Shown piece after piece: positions 27,910-36,727 of a stretch of DNA of 64,000 bases. Position 1 is the stretch's first letter, and each line of letters opens with the position of its first letter. Both the position numbers and the translations under genes were made by a program. Source of the stretch: Mesobacillus maritimus. GTDB lineage: Bacteria; Bacillota; Bacilli; Bacillales; Cytobacillaceae. The notes beneath the pieces were generated by a model. That model made no database searches, had not been told where the DNA came from, and saw only the letters and a program-made list of their open reading frames with translations. The DNA lies in the NCBI RefSeq assembly GCF_019749255.1, contig NZ_JACWFH010000033.1, positions 1-64,000 on the forward strand, given 5' to 3'.

Positions 27910-29904
27910 ATGTCAATCGATTCCATTTATGGTGAAGATCACGATAATTTATATGAAATCAATACTCATGCTGAAGGACCGAAGGGAAAGCTTCCGGTTA
28001 CTCCTGAGATTTTAAAGGAGCGTCCAAGTGGCGATATCTTTGGGATGACGCTGAATGCGGGAATGGGCTGGGACCCAGCTAAGCTATTAGGAAAACAGGT
28101 GTTGATGTTAAGTACATTAGGTGGAATCCGAAATGATGACGGAACTCCTGTGGCAATGGGCTTACATACTGGTCACTATGAAATCGGCGTCCAGATGAAT
28201 AAGGCAGCGGCTGTCATTAAAGAGGCTGGCGGTGTTCCTTATGCAGGCCATGTTTCCGACCCATGTGACGGGCGGACACAAGGAACAACAGGGATGTTTG
28301 ACTCCCTGCCATACCGCAATGATGCTGCGATTGTCTTCCGTCGCTTGTATCGTTCACTTCCTACTGCAGAAGCAGTAATTGGCTTAGCCGCTTGTGACAA
28401 AGGACTACCGGCAATGATGATGGCGCTTGCCTCGATGCATGATGTTCCAACGATTTTAATTCCTGGCGGCTCTACGCTTCAAGCAAAAGAAGGGGAAGAC
28501 AATGGAACCGTCCAAACCATCGGAGCGCGCTTCTCAAGAGGAGAACTCTCTTTGGAACAAGCGGCAATTGAGGGATGCCGTGCTTGTGCAAGTGCTGGAG
28601 GTGGTTGCCAATTCTTAGGTACAGCAGGTACTTCACAGGTTATTTCCGAGGGTTTAGGTCTCGCGCTTCCACATACAGCTTTAGCTCCATCTAGTACATC
28701 AATTTGGGCAGAAATCGGAACACAAGCGGCAAAAGCCGTTCTTGAGTTAGAAGCACAAGGCATCACGACAAAAGATATTCTGACAGACAAAGCGATTGAA
28801 AATGCAATGGTAATCCATGCGGCATTTGGCGGTTCAACGAATTTGCTTCTTCATATGCCAGCGATCGCTCATGCCGCAGGACTGCCTATTCCTACTGTTG
28901 AGGATTGGGCACGAATCAATTCGAAAGTTCCAAGACTCGTAAGCGTTCTTCCGATGGGACCGGTGAACCATCCAACTTCTCGTGTGTTCTTGGCTGGTGG
29001 GGTTCCAGAAGTAATGCTACATTTACGAAAACTGGGCTTGCTGCATGAAGATGTTCTAACGGCAACAGGTAAAACGCTTAAAGAGAATTTAGATTGGTGG
29101 GAAACTTCCGAGCGTCGTAGAAAGTGCAGAGAGCGTTTAGTGGAAATCGATGGTGTACAACCAGATGATGTCATTATGAGCCCTGAACAGGCAAAAGAAC
29201 GTGGCATGACTTCGACGGTAACATTCCCAATTGGAAATATTGCCCCTGAAGGTTCTGTTGTAAAATCAACCGCGATTGATCCTTCCGTCATTGGGGAAGA
29301 TGGCGTGTTCAGACATACTGGTCAAGCGAAAGTCTTCACTTCAGAAAAAGCTGCGATCAAAGCAATTAAGGTTGGTGACATCGAAGCAGGTGACATCATG
29401 GTCGTCCTTGGTGCAGGTCCAATGGGAACTGGGATGGAGGAAACCTACCAGTTAACTTCTGCTCTGAAGCACTTGCCATTCGGGAAGCGTGTTTCCTTGA
29501 TTACCGATGCTCGTTTCTCTGGCGTTTCTACTGGGGCTTGTTTCGGCCATGTTGGCCCTGAAGCTTTAGCTGGGGGACCACTTGGGAAGGTGCGCGATGG
29601 AGATGTGATTGAAATTATCGTCGACTGCCTCAACCTAGAAGGATCGATTAACTTCATCGGAACCAAAGACACGCCATTAACATGGGATGAAGGAGCAAAA
29701 GTCCTAGAAGCACGTGATCCAAATCCAGGCATGCAGCCGGATGAGGACCTTCCAGATGACACCCGTTTATGGGCCGGCCTTCAATCTGTAAGTGGGGGAA
29801 CGTGGAAAGGATGTATCTATGATGTCGACGCGATCCTAGAAGTCCTTGAAGCTGGTAAAAAAGCATTAGCAAAAGAAAAAGAAAAAGATTTGGTCACGAA
29901 TTGA
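27910..29904 (+). CDS. YjhG/YagF-type D-xylonate dehydratase
   Basis: A 664-residue member of the IlvD/EDD dehydratases, in the longer YjhG/YagF branch. Iron-sulfur and active-site segments are seen as SDPCDGRTQGTTGMFDSLPY, AACDKGLPAMMMAL and CRACASAGGGCQFLGTAGTS. The C-terminal half has PMGTGMEETYQ and RFSGVSTGACFGHVGPEA. It would dehydrate D-xylonate to 2-keto-3-deoxy-D-pentonate. It is followed by a GntP permease and a YjhH-like aldolase, the same set as E. coli yjhG, yjhF and yjhH. Confidence 0.92.
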   Translation: MSIDSIYGEDHDNLYEINTHAEGPKGKLPVTPEILKERPSGDIFGMTLNAGMGWDPAKLLGKQVLMLSTLGGIRNDDGTPVAMGLHTGHYEIGVQMNKAAAVIKEAGGVPYAGHVSDPCDGRTQGTTGMFDSLPYRNDAAIVFRRLYRSLPTAEAVIGLAACDKGLPAMMMALASMHDVPTILIPGGSTLQAKEGEDNGTVQTIGARFSRGELSLEQAAIEGCRACASAGGGCQFLGTAGTSQVISEGLGLALPHTALAPSSTSIWAEIGTQAAKAVLELEAQGITTKDILTDKAIENAMVIHAAFGGSTNLLLHMPAIAHAAGLPIPTVEDWARINSKVPRLVSVLPMGPVNHPTSRVFLAGGVPEVMLHLRKLGLLHEDVLTATGKTLKENLDWWETSERRRKCRERLVEIDGVQPDDVIMSPEQAKERGMTSTVTFPIGNIAPEGSVVKSTAIDPSVIGEDGVFRHTGQAKVFTSEKAAIKAIKVGDIEAGDIMVVLGAGPMGTGMEETYQLTSALKHLPFGKRVSLITDARFSGVSTGACFGHVGPEALAGGPLGKVRDGDVIEIIVDCLNLEGSINFIGTKDTPLTWDEGAKVLEARDPNPGMQPDEDLPDDTRLWAGLQSVSGGTWKGCIYDVDAILEVLEAGKKALAKEKEKDLVTN

Positions 29905-30166
29905 GGATTGTTTTTTATAGATTGGGAGATTCCTAGTGCTGGTTGACCACCTGCAAAGGGTGGTCATGTACTAAGGTGCAAGGAAATGACCATTTTAGTG
30001 TGGATGATTCAAGAGAAATACGGTGCCAACAAAAACAATTGTTTGAGCTCTAATTCTTTATGAATCATCCCCAATTTTAAGATAGATGTAAACGATTCCT
30101 AATGATTTTTGTAAAATATTGCCCAAAATCTGAGCTATTTACATAGGAAAATGGAGGATCATCATC

Positions 30167-31513
30167 ATGCCATTATTTATAGTTGCTATCGGGATTGTTG
30201 TCTTACTTATTTTAATTACAGGTTTTAAGTTAAACACGTTTGTTTCTTTAATTATTGTCTCCTTTGGGGTCGCGTTAGCTCTTGGGATGCCGCTTGATAG
30301 CATCGTCTCTTCGATTGAAGGAGGATTAGGCGGAACCCTCGGTCATATTGCGTTAATCTTTGGACTTGGTGCGATGCTTGGAAAATTAATTGCCGATGCT
30401 GGCGGTGCCCAGCGAATTGCGATGACCCTTATCGACAAGTTTGGTGAAAAGAACATCCAATGGGCCGTTGTGGTTGCGTCCTTTATTGTCGGGATTGCCT
30501 TATTCTTCGAAGTAGGATTAGTTCTCCTTATTCCAATTGTTTTTACCATTGCGAAACAGTTAAGAGTTTCGATTGTTTATTTAGGAATTCCAATGGCTGC
30601 TGCTTTACTGGCTACCCATGGATTTTTACCTCCTCATCCAGGACCAACGGCTATTGCTGGTGAATATGGCGCTGATATTGGGATGGTTCTACTTTACGGA
30701 ATCATTGTGGCGATTCCAACGGTTATTTTAGCAGGTCCGGTCTATACAAAGTTAGCGAAAAAAATTATTCCGAGTGCTTTTAATAAAAGCGGAAACATTG
30801 ATTCTTTAGGTGAGCAAAAAACCTTTAAACTTGAAGAAACACCTGGATTTGGCATTAGTGTGTTAACTTCGATGTTCCCGGTTATTTTAATGTCGATTGC
30901 AACGATTATTAATATGATTCAAACTTCTGGTGGAATCGAAGATAACGCATTTTTCACAGTGGTTCGTCTTTTAGGAAATGCCTCTACTTCCATGTTAATC
31001 TCGTTAATTCTCGCTTTTTATACGATGGGTATTGCTAGAAAGATTCCGGTTAAAACCGTTATGAATTCCTGCGCTGTTTCGATTAGTCATATCGGGATGA
31101 TGCTGTTAATCATTGGCGGCGGTGGTGCTTTCAAACAAGTCTTAATTGACGGTGGGGTTGGTGACTATGTCGCTGAACTATTTACAGGTACCAACATCTC
31201 TCCGCTTTTACTCGCCTGGGTTGTGGCGGCCATCTTACGTATCTCACTAGGTTCCGCAACAGTTGCAGCCTTATCGACTGCAGGATTAGTCATACCGTTA
31301 CTTGGTCAATACGATGTAAACCTAGCGCTTGTGGTCTTGGCAACTGGAGCAGGAAGTTCCATCTGTTCCCATGTTAATGACGCTGGTTTCTGGATGATCA
31401 AAGAATACTTTGGATTGAGTATGAAAGAAACGTTTGGTACATGGACAGTACTTTCAACGATTACCTCAGTAGCAGGATTAGGCTTTATTTTATTATTGAA
31501 CTTATTTGTTTAG
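30167..31513 (+). CDS. GntP-family gluconate/sugar-acid permease
   Basis: A 448-residue proton symporter with about 12 hydrophobic segments. [20 protein letters not shown] near residue 149 and [20 protein letters not shown] near 403 are conserved in GntP/GntT. In this operon D-xylonate or a close aldonate is a more likely cargo than gluconate. Confidence 0.93.
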   Translation: MPLFIVAIGIVVLLILITGFKLNTFVSLIIVSFGVALALGMPLDSIVSSIEGGLGGTLGHIALIFGLGAMLGKLIADAGGAQRIAMTLIDKFGEKNIQWAVVVASFIVGIALFFEVGLVLLIPIVFTIAKQLRVSIVYLGIPMAAALLATHGFLPPHPGPTAIAGEYGADIGMVLLYGIIVAIPTVILAGPVYTKLAKKIIPSAFNKSGNIDSLGEQKTFKLEETPGFGISVLTSMFPVILMSIATIINMIQTSGGIEDNAFFTVVRLLGNASTSMLISLILAFYTMGIARKIPVKTVMNSCAVSISHIGMMLLIIGGGGAFKQVLIDGGVGDYVAELFTGTNISPLLLAWVVAAILRISLGSATVAALSTAGLVIPLLGQYDVNLALVVLATGAGSSICSHVNDAGFWMIKEYFGLSMKETFGTWTVLSTITSVAGLGFILLLNLFV

Positions 31514-31544
31514 TTAACTTGAGTTTTAGTAAGGAGAGAGTAGG

Positions 31545-32459
31545 ATGAAAAAGGCTGAATTTTTAACGCCTGTTGTCACTGCCTTTGACATTGACGGACA
31601 ATTGGATCATCAGGCAAATAAAAACATTTATGATTTCTTGATTGATGGAGGCGTAGACGGGTTAGTCATCATGGGGAGTACGGGTGAGTTTTTCTCGATG
31701 GAGGCTGTTCAGAAGAAAGAATTGATTGACCTTGTGGTTGATCATGTGAATCATCGAACAAAGGTTTATATCGGGACGGCGTGTATGACAGTGGAGGAAA
31801 CAGTAAATCTATCAAACTACGCGTTAAATGCCGGCGCAGATGGCGTCATGATTGTCAGTCCGTATTATTTTTCACTTTCTGATGAGAGCATTGAATTCTT
31901 TTATGATCAGGTTGCAGAAGCAGTGAACGGAGATATCTTTCTCTATAATTTCCCTGCAAGAACTGCCCACGACCTGTCTCCAGGAGTCACGCTAAATCTC
32001 TTACGAAAACATAGTAATATAAAAGGGTATAAAGATACTGTTACAGAAATGGGGCATACTAGGAAATTAATTCAAACTCTACAAAATGAATTCCCGGACT
32101 TTATCGTCTATTCCGGATTTGATGAGAACTTTGCTCATAATGTTTTGAGCGGAGGAAACGGCTGTATTGGCGGTCTCTCGAACCTATATCCAGAAGTATT
32201 TGCCGAATGGGTACAGGCCAATAACGCAAAAGATCTAAAAACAGTCGCAGAGGTTCAAAACATCGTTGATAAATTGAGTGAGTTATATGATATCGGTACC
32301 CCGTTTATCCCAATTTTGAAAAAGGCCATGATGCTTAGAGGAATTGACTTACAAGGCTATTGCACAAAGCCGTTCCTAGAGCCAAATGAGAAACAGGTTG
32401 AGGCAATCAGGAGAGTTTTGGAAGATGTCGATGCATTGATTGGTGAATTGGTGCGCTAG
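31545..32459 (+). CDS. YjhH-type 2-keto-3-deoxy sugar-acid aldolase (DapA family)
   Basis: A 304-residue class I TIM-barrel lyase of the dihydrodipicolinate synthase family. GSTGEFFSM is the pyruvate-carboxylate motif near residue 46, YNFPARTAHDLSP carries the conserved Tyr near 135, and GYKDTVTEM carries the Schiff-base Lys near 163. By context it splits 2-keto-3-deoxy-D-pentonate to pyruvate and glycolaldehyde rather than making lysine precursors. Its stop codon overlaps the first base of a dispersed palindrome. Confidence 0.9.
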   Translation: MKKAEFLTPVVTAFDIDGQLDHQANKNIYDFLIDGGVDGLVIMGSTGEFFSMEAVQKKELIDLVVDHVNHRTKVYIGTACMTVEETVNLSNYALNAGADGVMIVSPYYFSLSDESIEFFYDQVAEAVNGDIFLYNFPARTAHDLSPGVTLNLLRKHSNIKGYKDTVTEMGHTRKLIQTLQNEFPDFIVYSGFDENFAHNVLSGGNGCIGGLSNLYPEVFAEWVQANNAKDLKTVAEVQNIVDKLSELYDIGTPFIPILKKAMMLRGIDLQGYCTKPFLEPNEKQVEAIRRVLEDVDALIGELVR

Positions 32460-32485
32460 GGACAGGGGGACAGGCACCGTGTCCC
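32459..32485. repeat. dispersed palindrome, forward copy
   Basis: A 27-base copy starting on the aldolase stop codon. A decayed inverted relative lies at 32703-32724, unusually far away (about 220 bases). Confidence 0.85.
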
Positions 32486-32566
32486 AATCTCTTTTAGGGA
32501 AACGTTTCAGATGTGTCGCCACCGGAGTTTTGTAGATTGAGAGTTTGGCATTAGATAATCTTGATG

Positions 32567-32598
32567 GTCCTTTTGCTTTGTAGCAGAAGGGCTTTTTT
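32567..32598 (+). terminator. terminator after the sugar-acid operon
   Basis: CCTTTTGCT and AGCAGAAGG pair with one wobble around a four-base loop, followed by GC and six T residues. Confidence 0.75.
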
Positions 32599-32702
32599 CG
32601 GGTTTTTCCACCGAGCAGTGACTAGTTTTTTTGTCTGCACTGCTTTTAAGAACATAAAGGAGCAAGTACAGTGAGAACGCGACGCACCATCCCTTTTTCG
32701 TT

Positions 32703-32724
32703 GGAGACAATGAACCTGTCCCTT
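32703..32724. repeat. decayed inverted palindrome copy
   Basis: The GAGACAATGAACCTGTCCC stretch has the inverted-type half of the dispersed repeat but lacks the terminal TTGTCCC. Confidence 0.6.
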
Positions 32725-32879
32725 AATAATTGTGAAACGAACAGTGAATTCATGGCGCAATGGTAATTTTTCTATAGTTATTAAGAACCATTTACAGGAA
32801 ATCTAATTGTTTATAAAGACAACCTTTCTTATACTACAAATGTTCTGAATATTATGAAAAACAAAGGAGTTGGGATGTT

Positions 32880-33881
32880 ATGTTAAAAAGAAGGCTATCT
32901 GTTTTGCTCATCTTGGTGTTGTTCATGATGATTTGTTCTGTTGTTGCTGCTGAAGAACCTACATACGAAATTAAGAGTGGAACAATGATGTACCAAGGGT
33001 ACGAACGTACCTATAAATACTATGTTCCTTCCACTTACACAGGAAAGATGGCCCTTCCTTTGATGCTTTCATTCCACGGATCGGGAAGTAGCGCTGACGG
33101 ACAAATCACTTTAACTGACTATCATAAGATTGCTGAAAAGGAAGGATTCATCGTTGTTTTTCCAGATAGCACAGTAATCAATGAGGACGATGAAGTTATC
33201 ATCTCTGATGATAACTCGTTTGACCCTAATTCCCCCTTAATCAGAAGGTGGAATACTGGAACAGCGACAGGAACACTTGCAGGCATCGATGATGTAGGAT
33301 TTACTTCAGCTTTAATTGACCGATTTAATGAATCATTCAATATTGATTTAAGCCGCGTGTACGCTTCTGGGATGTCCAATGGCTCAATGTTTTCCAATCG
33401 TTTAGCTGTAGAGCTTTCTGACCGAATTGCAGGAATCGGTGCGGTCACAGGACAATTAGGTTCTAATTTTATAAACCAGACCCCTAAAGCTCCAGTTACC
33501 GTTGTCCATGTCATGGGAGACACGGACCCAGTTGTTCCTTATGAAGGAAGACCAGGATCACTTCTATCGGTTGACGCCACTATCGATTATTGGAAACAAG
33601 CAAACGGTACTGTGAAAAAAGCAAGGGTTACTGAACTGCCACAGATCAGTGAGGGAGATCAAACGAAGGTTGTCCGCGAAGTGTATGGCGGTGGAAAATA
33701 CGGAACGGAGGTCATTCTGTATAAGGTAGAAGGTGGCGGACATACTTGGCCTGGTGGACCACAGTACTTGTCTACGAATCTTATTGGCTTTACTAGTTAT
33801 CACATAAATGCTAGCCAAACAATCTGGGATGAACTCAAAACTCATAAAATCGCTAAATTAAAGAAAGAGAATCATAAATAA
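32880..33881 (+). CDS. secreted PHB-depolymerase/feruloyl-esterase-like hydrolase
   Basis: A 333-residue alpha/beta hydrolase of the LpqC/Esterase_PHB family. A cleavable signal peptide ends near SVVAAEE (about residue 25). FHGSGSSADGQ is the oxyanion region, ASGMSNGSMFS holds the nucleophile Ser (about 166), MGDTDPVVPY the Asp, and GGGHTWPGG the His. These enzymes cut ester bonds in polyesters or plant cell-wall feruloyl groups. The exact substrate is open. Confidence 0.88.
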   Translation: MLKRRLSVLLILVLFMMICSVVAAEEPTYEIKSGTMMYQGYERTYKYYVPSTYTGKMALPLMLSFHGSGSSADGQITLTDYHKIAEKEGFIVVFPDSTVINEDDEVIISDDNSFDPNSPLIRRWNTGTATGTLAGIDDVGFTSALIDRFNESFNIDLSRVYASGMSNGSMFSNRLAVELSDRIAGIGAVTGQLGSNFINQTPKAPVTVVHVMGDTDPVVPYEGRPGSLLSVDATIDYWKQANGTVKKARVTELPQISEGDQTKVVREVYGGGKYGTEVILYKVEGGGHTWPGGPQYLSTNLIGFTSYHINASQTIWDELKTHKIAKLKKENHK

Positions 33882-33891
33882 TCTTTGATGG

Positions 33892-33922
33892 TCCCTCTGT
33901 TGATGACAGGGGGATTTTTTTT
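33892..33922 (+). terminator. terminator after the esterase gene
   Basis: TCCCTCTGT pairs with ACAGGGGGA around a five-base loop and is followed by eight T residues. Confidence 0.9.
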
Positions 33923-33931
33923 GTGATGAGT

Positions 33932-33958
33932 GAGACATGGGGACAGGCCCCTTGTCTC
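33932..33958. repeat. dispersed palindrome, single copy
   Basis: GAGACATGGGGACAGG joined to CCCCTTGTCTC, a 27-base family member just after the esterase terminator. Confidence 0.8.
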
Positions 33959-34221
33959 AGAAGGAGAATAATCATTGCTCGGGGGAGGAAAAGGGATGTC
34001 TCCGTTTGTCCAAAATTCTTTGTTATTGGCAGCAGGACTTTTAATATTTTTGTTGAAATATAGCCATGTGTGTTCTTCACTTTTCGTTTCCCTCTTCTTT
34101 CCTTTAGAAAGTTTCTTTTAATGTTGTTATGCCCCCTGTTTTCTTCACTACTTTATGATCAAGTCATTTAAGTGTTTCTTCCATTTTTAATTCATTTTTC
34201 TGTCTTACTCTCCAAATAAGC
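33959..34221. other. intergenic, nothing recognised
   Basis: AT-rich sequence with short unsupported frames only. No promoter or structure was identified. Confidence 0.5.
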
Positions 34222-34316
34222 GGGACAAAGGGACAGGCACTGTGTCTCACTAATCCATTCCATACTATTAAGCAAGGAACAACACATTCGGGACAGCGGA
34301 CCTGTCCCCTTGTCCC
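34222..34316. repeat. BIME-like inverted pair just upstream of RAYT
   Basis: A forward copy (34222-34248) and an inverted copy (34290-34316), 41 bases apart. The second copy ends 17 bases before the start of the RAYT transposase, the usual position of REP elements by their transposase. Confidence 0.92.
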
Positions 34317-34333
34317 AAATGAGGTGATTGTAG

Positions 34334-35185
34334 ATGCCAAGATTAGCGAGGGAGAAAAGTAGAACTGGTGTTTATCACGTTATGTTGAGAGGAATTAATC
34401 GACAAATCATCTTTGAAGAAGATGAGGATAGGAGGAAGTTTTTAGAGACGCTAAAGAGGTTTAAAGAGAGTAGCCTATTTGATTTATATGCGTATTGTTT
34501 GATGGACAACCACGTCCATTTATTAATCAAGGAGAATGATGAAAGCATTTCGGTTTCTATTAAAAGGATTAGTTGTAGTTATGTTCATTGGTACAATACC
34601 AAATATGAAAGGTGTGGACATTTGTTTCAGGACCGCTTCAAGAGTGAAAAGATAGAAACGAGCTTGTCTTTTTTAAGGGTACTTCGGTACATTCACCAAA
34701 ACCCATTAAAGGCAGGTTTAGCTAGAACGGTGTTCGATTCTAGCTGGACTAGTATCCATGAATATAGAGATAAAGCCGATTTAATTACAATTGATAAAGG
34801 GTTAAGCCTCTTCCACGCTGATAGGAATTTAGCACTCGATCATTTTAATGCATGCATGACGGAAGAAAGCGAAGAGCAATGCATGAGCAATGAACCAAGA
34901 ATCAAGGTCTCCGATAGTCAGTTGTTAGACTATCTGCGTTCAAAAGGAGTTATAGAAAAAAATAAGCTTCAGCAAATGAAAAAAGAAGACCGGGATGCTA
35001 TCCTGACTAATCTTAAAGAAATAAAAGGTGTGTCAATCAGGCAGATTTCTAGAGTAACAGGAATATCAAAAAGCGTCATTGAACGAGTCGGACGGGGGGA
35101 CAGGCACTGTCCCCATGTCCGACCGGCCCCCATATATGACTCGGGGAACCCCGTTGTCCCGAACCGGGAGAATCTCATGTTCTAA
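34334..35185 (+). CDS. REP-associated tyrosine transposase (RAYT)
   Basis: A 283-residue Y1 transposase of the IS200-like RAYT group. GVYHVMLRGINRQIIF opens the domain, the metal-binding histidine pair is in DNHVHLLI (about residues 57-64), and the catalytic Tyr is likely in RVLRYIHQNPLKAGL near 118. A C-terminal helix-turn-helix-like region (ISRVTGISKSVIERV) may help bind DNA. The last about 35 codons read through a large REP-like hairpin, so the gene ends inside its own repeat. Its stop overlaps the stop of the convergent sigma-factor gene. It is bracketed by repeat pairs that occur all over the window. Confidence 0.92.
   Translation: MPRLAREKSRTGVYHVMLRGINRQIIFEEDEDRRKFLETLKRFKESSLFDLYAYCLMDNHVHLLIKENDESISVSIKRISCSYVHWYNTKYERCGHLFQDRFKSEKIETSLSFLRVLRYIHQNPLKAGLARTVFDSSWTSIHEYRDKADLITIDKGLSLFHADRNLALDHFNACMTEESEEQCMSNEPRIKVSDSQLLDYLRSKGVIEKNKLQQMKKEDRDAILTNLKEIKGVSIRQISRVTGISKSVIERVGRGDRHCPHVRPAPIYDSGNPVVPNRENLMF
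35087..35160. repeat. REP-like hairpin and decayed partner inside the RAYT 3' end
   Basis: GTCGGAC (35087-35093) pairs with GTCCGAC (35117-35123), and GGGGACAG (35096-35103) with CTGTCCCC (35107-35114), giving a 15-bp stem with a small internal loop. A decayed inverted partner with GGGGAACCCC and GTTGTCCC follows at about 35142-35160. Confidence 0.85.
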
Positions 35186-35688
35186 TAGGTCAGTTCCTGC
35201 AAGATGTCTTTATCGGCTCGCAACTTATTCAGAGCTCCGGTGCGCCAGGCTTTGACCGCAGATACACTGACGTTTTCAATCGCCGCGATTTGGCCAATTT
35301 TGAGTGCCTTATAGCAGTGGTAAATGACCCACTTAGTCTGATTTTCTGTTAGTTGATGTTGTTGGCATACCGCAAGAATCCTGTCCTCTTCATCTGAAAA
35401 AGTTCCGTTTGTATCCTCCAGTAATTCAAAGAATGGCTCTGTAGCAATGAAAGAATGGTCTTCCTCATTTTTCGCTCGCTTTAGTTCAGTTAACATTTTT
35501 CCTTTTATATAGACGTAGGCATAGCTTGTAAACGATCCTTTCTGAGGGTTGAAGCGTTCAAATGCCTCCCAAAGACCGATAAGTCCAATCTGAAAGAACT
35601 CCTCTTTGTTTTTATAGATTTGTAAGGTCCGTAGGATACTGTGAATCATTGGGGTGTATTGCGTTTTCACTTCTTCAAAGCTTTCCAT
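35182..35688 (-). CDS. sigma-70 family RNA polymerase sigma factor
   Basis: About 168 residues from the ATG at 35688, which follows GAAGGGA; a GTG five codons earlier is possible. EEFFQIGLIGLWEAFERFNP is region 2.2-like, and FTSYAYVYIKGKML follows. The C-terminal region 4 helix-turn-helix is KIGQIAAIENVSVSAVKAWR. It is a small, region-2/region-4 sigma factor, larger in region 2 than ECF factors. No anti-sigma gene adjoins it, so its regulon cannot be inferred. Confidence 0.85.
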   Translation of the reverse strand: MESFEEVKTQYTPMIHSILRTLQIYKNKEEFFQIGLIGLWEAFERFNPQKGSFTSYAYVYIKGKMLTELKRAKNEEDHSFIATEPFFELLEDTNGTFSDEEDRILAVCQQHQLTENQTKWVIYHCYKALKIGQIAAIENVSVSAVKAWRTGALNKLRADKDILQELTY

Positions 35689-35891
35689 TGGTGTTCCCTT
35701 CACAAAGCGCGCTTTGCTTTTGTATTCCCGGGTATCTTTAAGATAAAGGGATTAACATTTTTCATCGAATCTGCCTAGTTCACTTTTGTAGCCCCAATAC
35801 CCCTTTAACAGTCAAAAACGGAGGCAAATTTGATTTTTGATGAGGAAAATCACTATTTAAGGCAGACTTAGTATGAATTTGCGGGAAAAAT

Positions 35892-35905
35892 TGACAGGTT
35901 CCTGT
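35892..35905. repeat. short palindrome GACAGGTTCCTGTC
   Basis: A 14-bp perfect palindrome with the GACAGG/CCTGTC arms of the dispersed family, probably a decayed member. Confidence 0.45.
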
Positions 35906-35948
35906 CCAGGTTAAGGATTCTTTTTAGGGGGGGACGGCTACTTAACCT

Positions 35949-36038
35949 GTGACAAGAACAGTGGGAATCGTCATTGCAGGTGGTCAGAGTAGACTCAAGT
36001 ACACCGTTTGTTTAATTCCTTCCTCTAAGGGTATCTAG
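35949..36038 (+). pseudogene. mobA-like 5' remnant (tentative)
   Basis: From a GTG, the frame reads TVGIVIAGGQSRLK before diverging and stopping. This resembles the N-terminal nucleotide-binding motif of molybdenum-cofactor guanylyltransferase MobA (GIVLAGGxSRRMG). Only about 15 codons are recognisable, and no ribosome binding site was seen. It overlaps the sigma-B promoter of the next gene. Confidence 0.4.
36010..36034 (+). promoter_or_regulatory. sigma-B promoter
   Basis: GTTTAA (36010-36015), a 13-base spacer and GGGTAT (36029-36034) match the general-stress sigma-B consensus exactly, 35 bases upstream of a stress-protein gene. Confidence 0.88.
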
Positions 36039-36068
36039 TTATAAATGACTTCTTAGAGGAGGAGTAGC

Positions 36069-36644
36069 ATGACAAACGAAAAGATTATTAAAATTGTAGG
36101 GATATATGATCGAGAAGAACAGGCTGTTGGGGCAGTGGAGGAATTAAAAAGCCAAGGATATCATCAGGAAGAGATATCAATGATTACAAATAACAGGGAA
36201 ATGCTTGAAAAACTCGGAATCGACAAACCGACTCGTTCAAAGATGAATGAAGGTGCAAAGACAGGGGCAGCAACTGGTAGTTTAATAGGAGGCTTGGCAG
36301 GACTATTGGCTGGGTTTGGGGCGTTTACCATACCTGGAATTGGACCCATTCTTGCTGCAGGACCGATTGCCGCGGCGTTCGTCGGAGGATCTGCTGGAAT
36401 TGGTGTTGGTGGTATTACCGGAGCCCTAATTGGGTTAGGGATTCCCGAAGAAGAAGCCAACCGGTATGAAAAGGAAATGCAACAAGAGAAAATCCTTGTT
36501 ATCGTTGAAAAACAGATTACCAAGCCATTAATAAAGCCAATGGATCATACCGCATCAGAACGAGAGTTAACTGAAGTTGACCCCTCTAAAGAAATACCGA
36601 AACGTTCAGCAATGGATCAGGTTGATCCTAGTCGTTATTTTTAA
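36069..36644 (+). CDS. general stress protein (YflT/17M type)
   Basis: A 191-residue protein. The N-terminal YflT-like domain (VGIYDREEQAVGAVEELKSQGY) is followed by a glycine/alanine-rich hydrophobic stretch, about residues 68-128, that could span or associate with membrane, and a polar tail. Family members in Bacillus are sigma-B controlled, which fits the promoter directly upstream. Biochemical function is unknown. Confidence 0.87.
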   Translation: MTNEKIIKIVGIYDREEQAVGAVEELKSQGYHQEEISMITNNREMLEKLGIDKPTRSKMNEGAKTGAATGSLIGGLAGLLAGFGAFTIPGIGPILAAGPIAAAFVGGSAGIGVGGITGALIGLGIPEEEANRYEKEMQQEKILVIVEKQITKPLIKPMDHTASERELTEVDPSKEIPKRSAMDQVDPSRYF

Positions 36645-36691
36645 TCGGGAAAAAGAGCGCATATCCTAGAGTGCTAGAACAGTAAATATTT

Positions 36692-36719
36692 TAGGGACAG
36701 TATAAAGATACTGTCCCTA
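36692..36719. terminator. bidirectional terminator
   Basis: A perfect 12-bp stem TAGGGACAGTAT with ATACTGTCCCTA and an AAAG loop lies between two convergent genes. The arms share GGGACAG with the dispersed palindromes. Confidence 0.8.
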
Positions 36720-36727
36720 TTTCTATC

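Noticed and set aside
29944-29967. Hairpin GACCACC/GGTGGTC after the dehydratase gene as terminator
   Set aside because: It has a stable stem but no T run, and the operon seems to continue to the permease, so its role is unclear.
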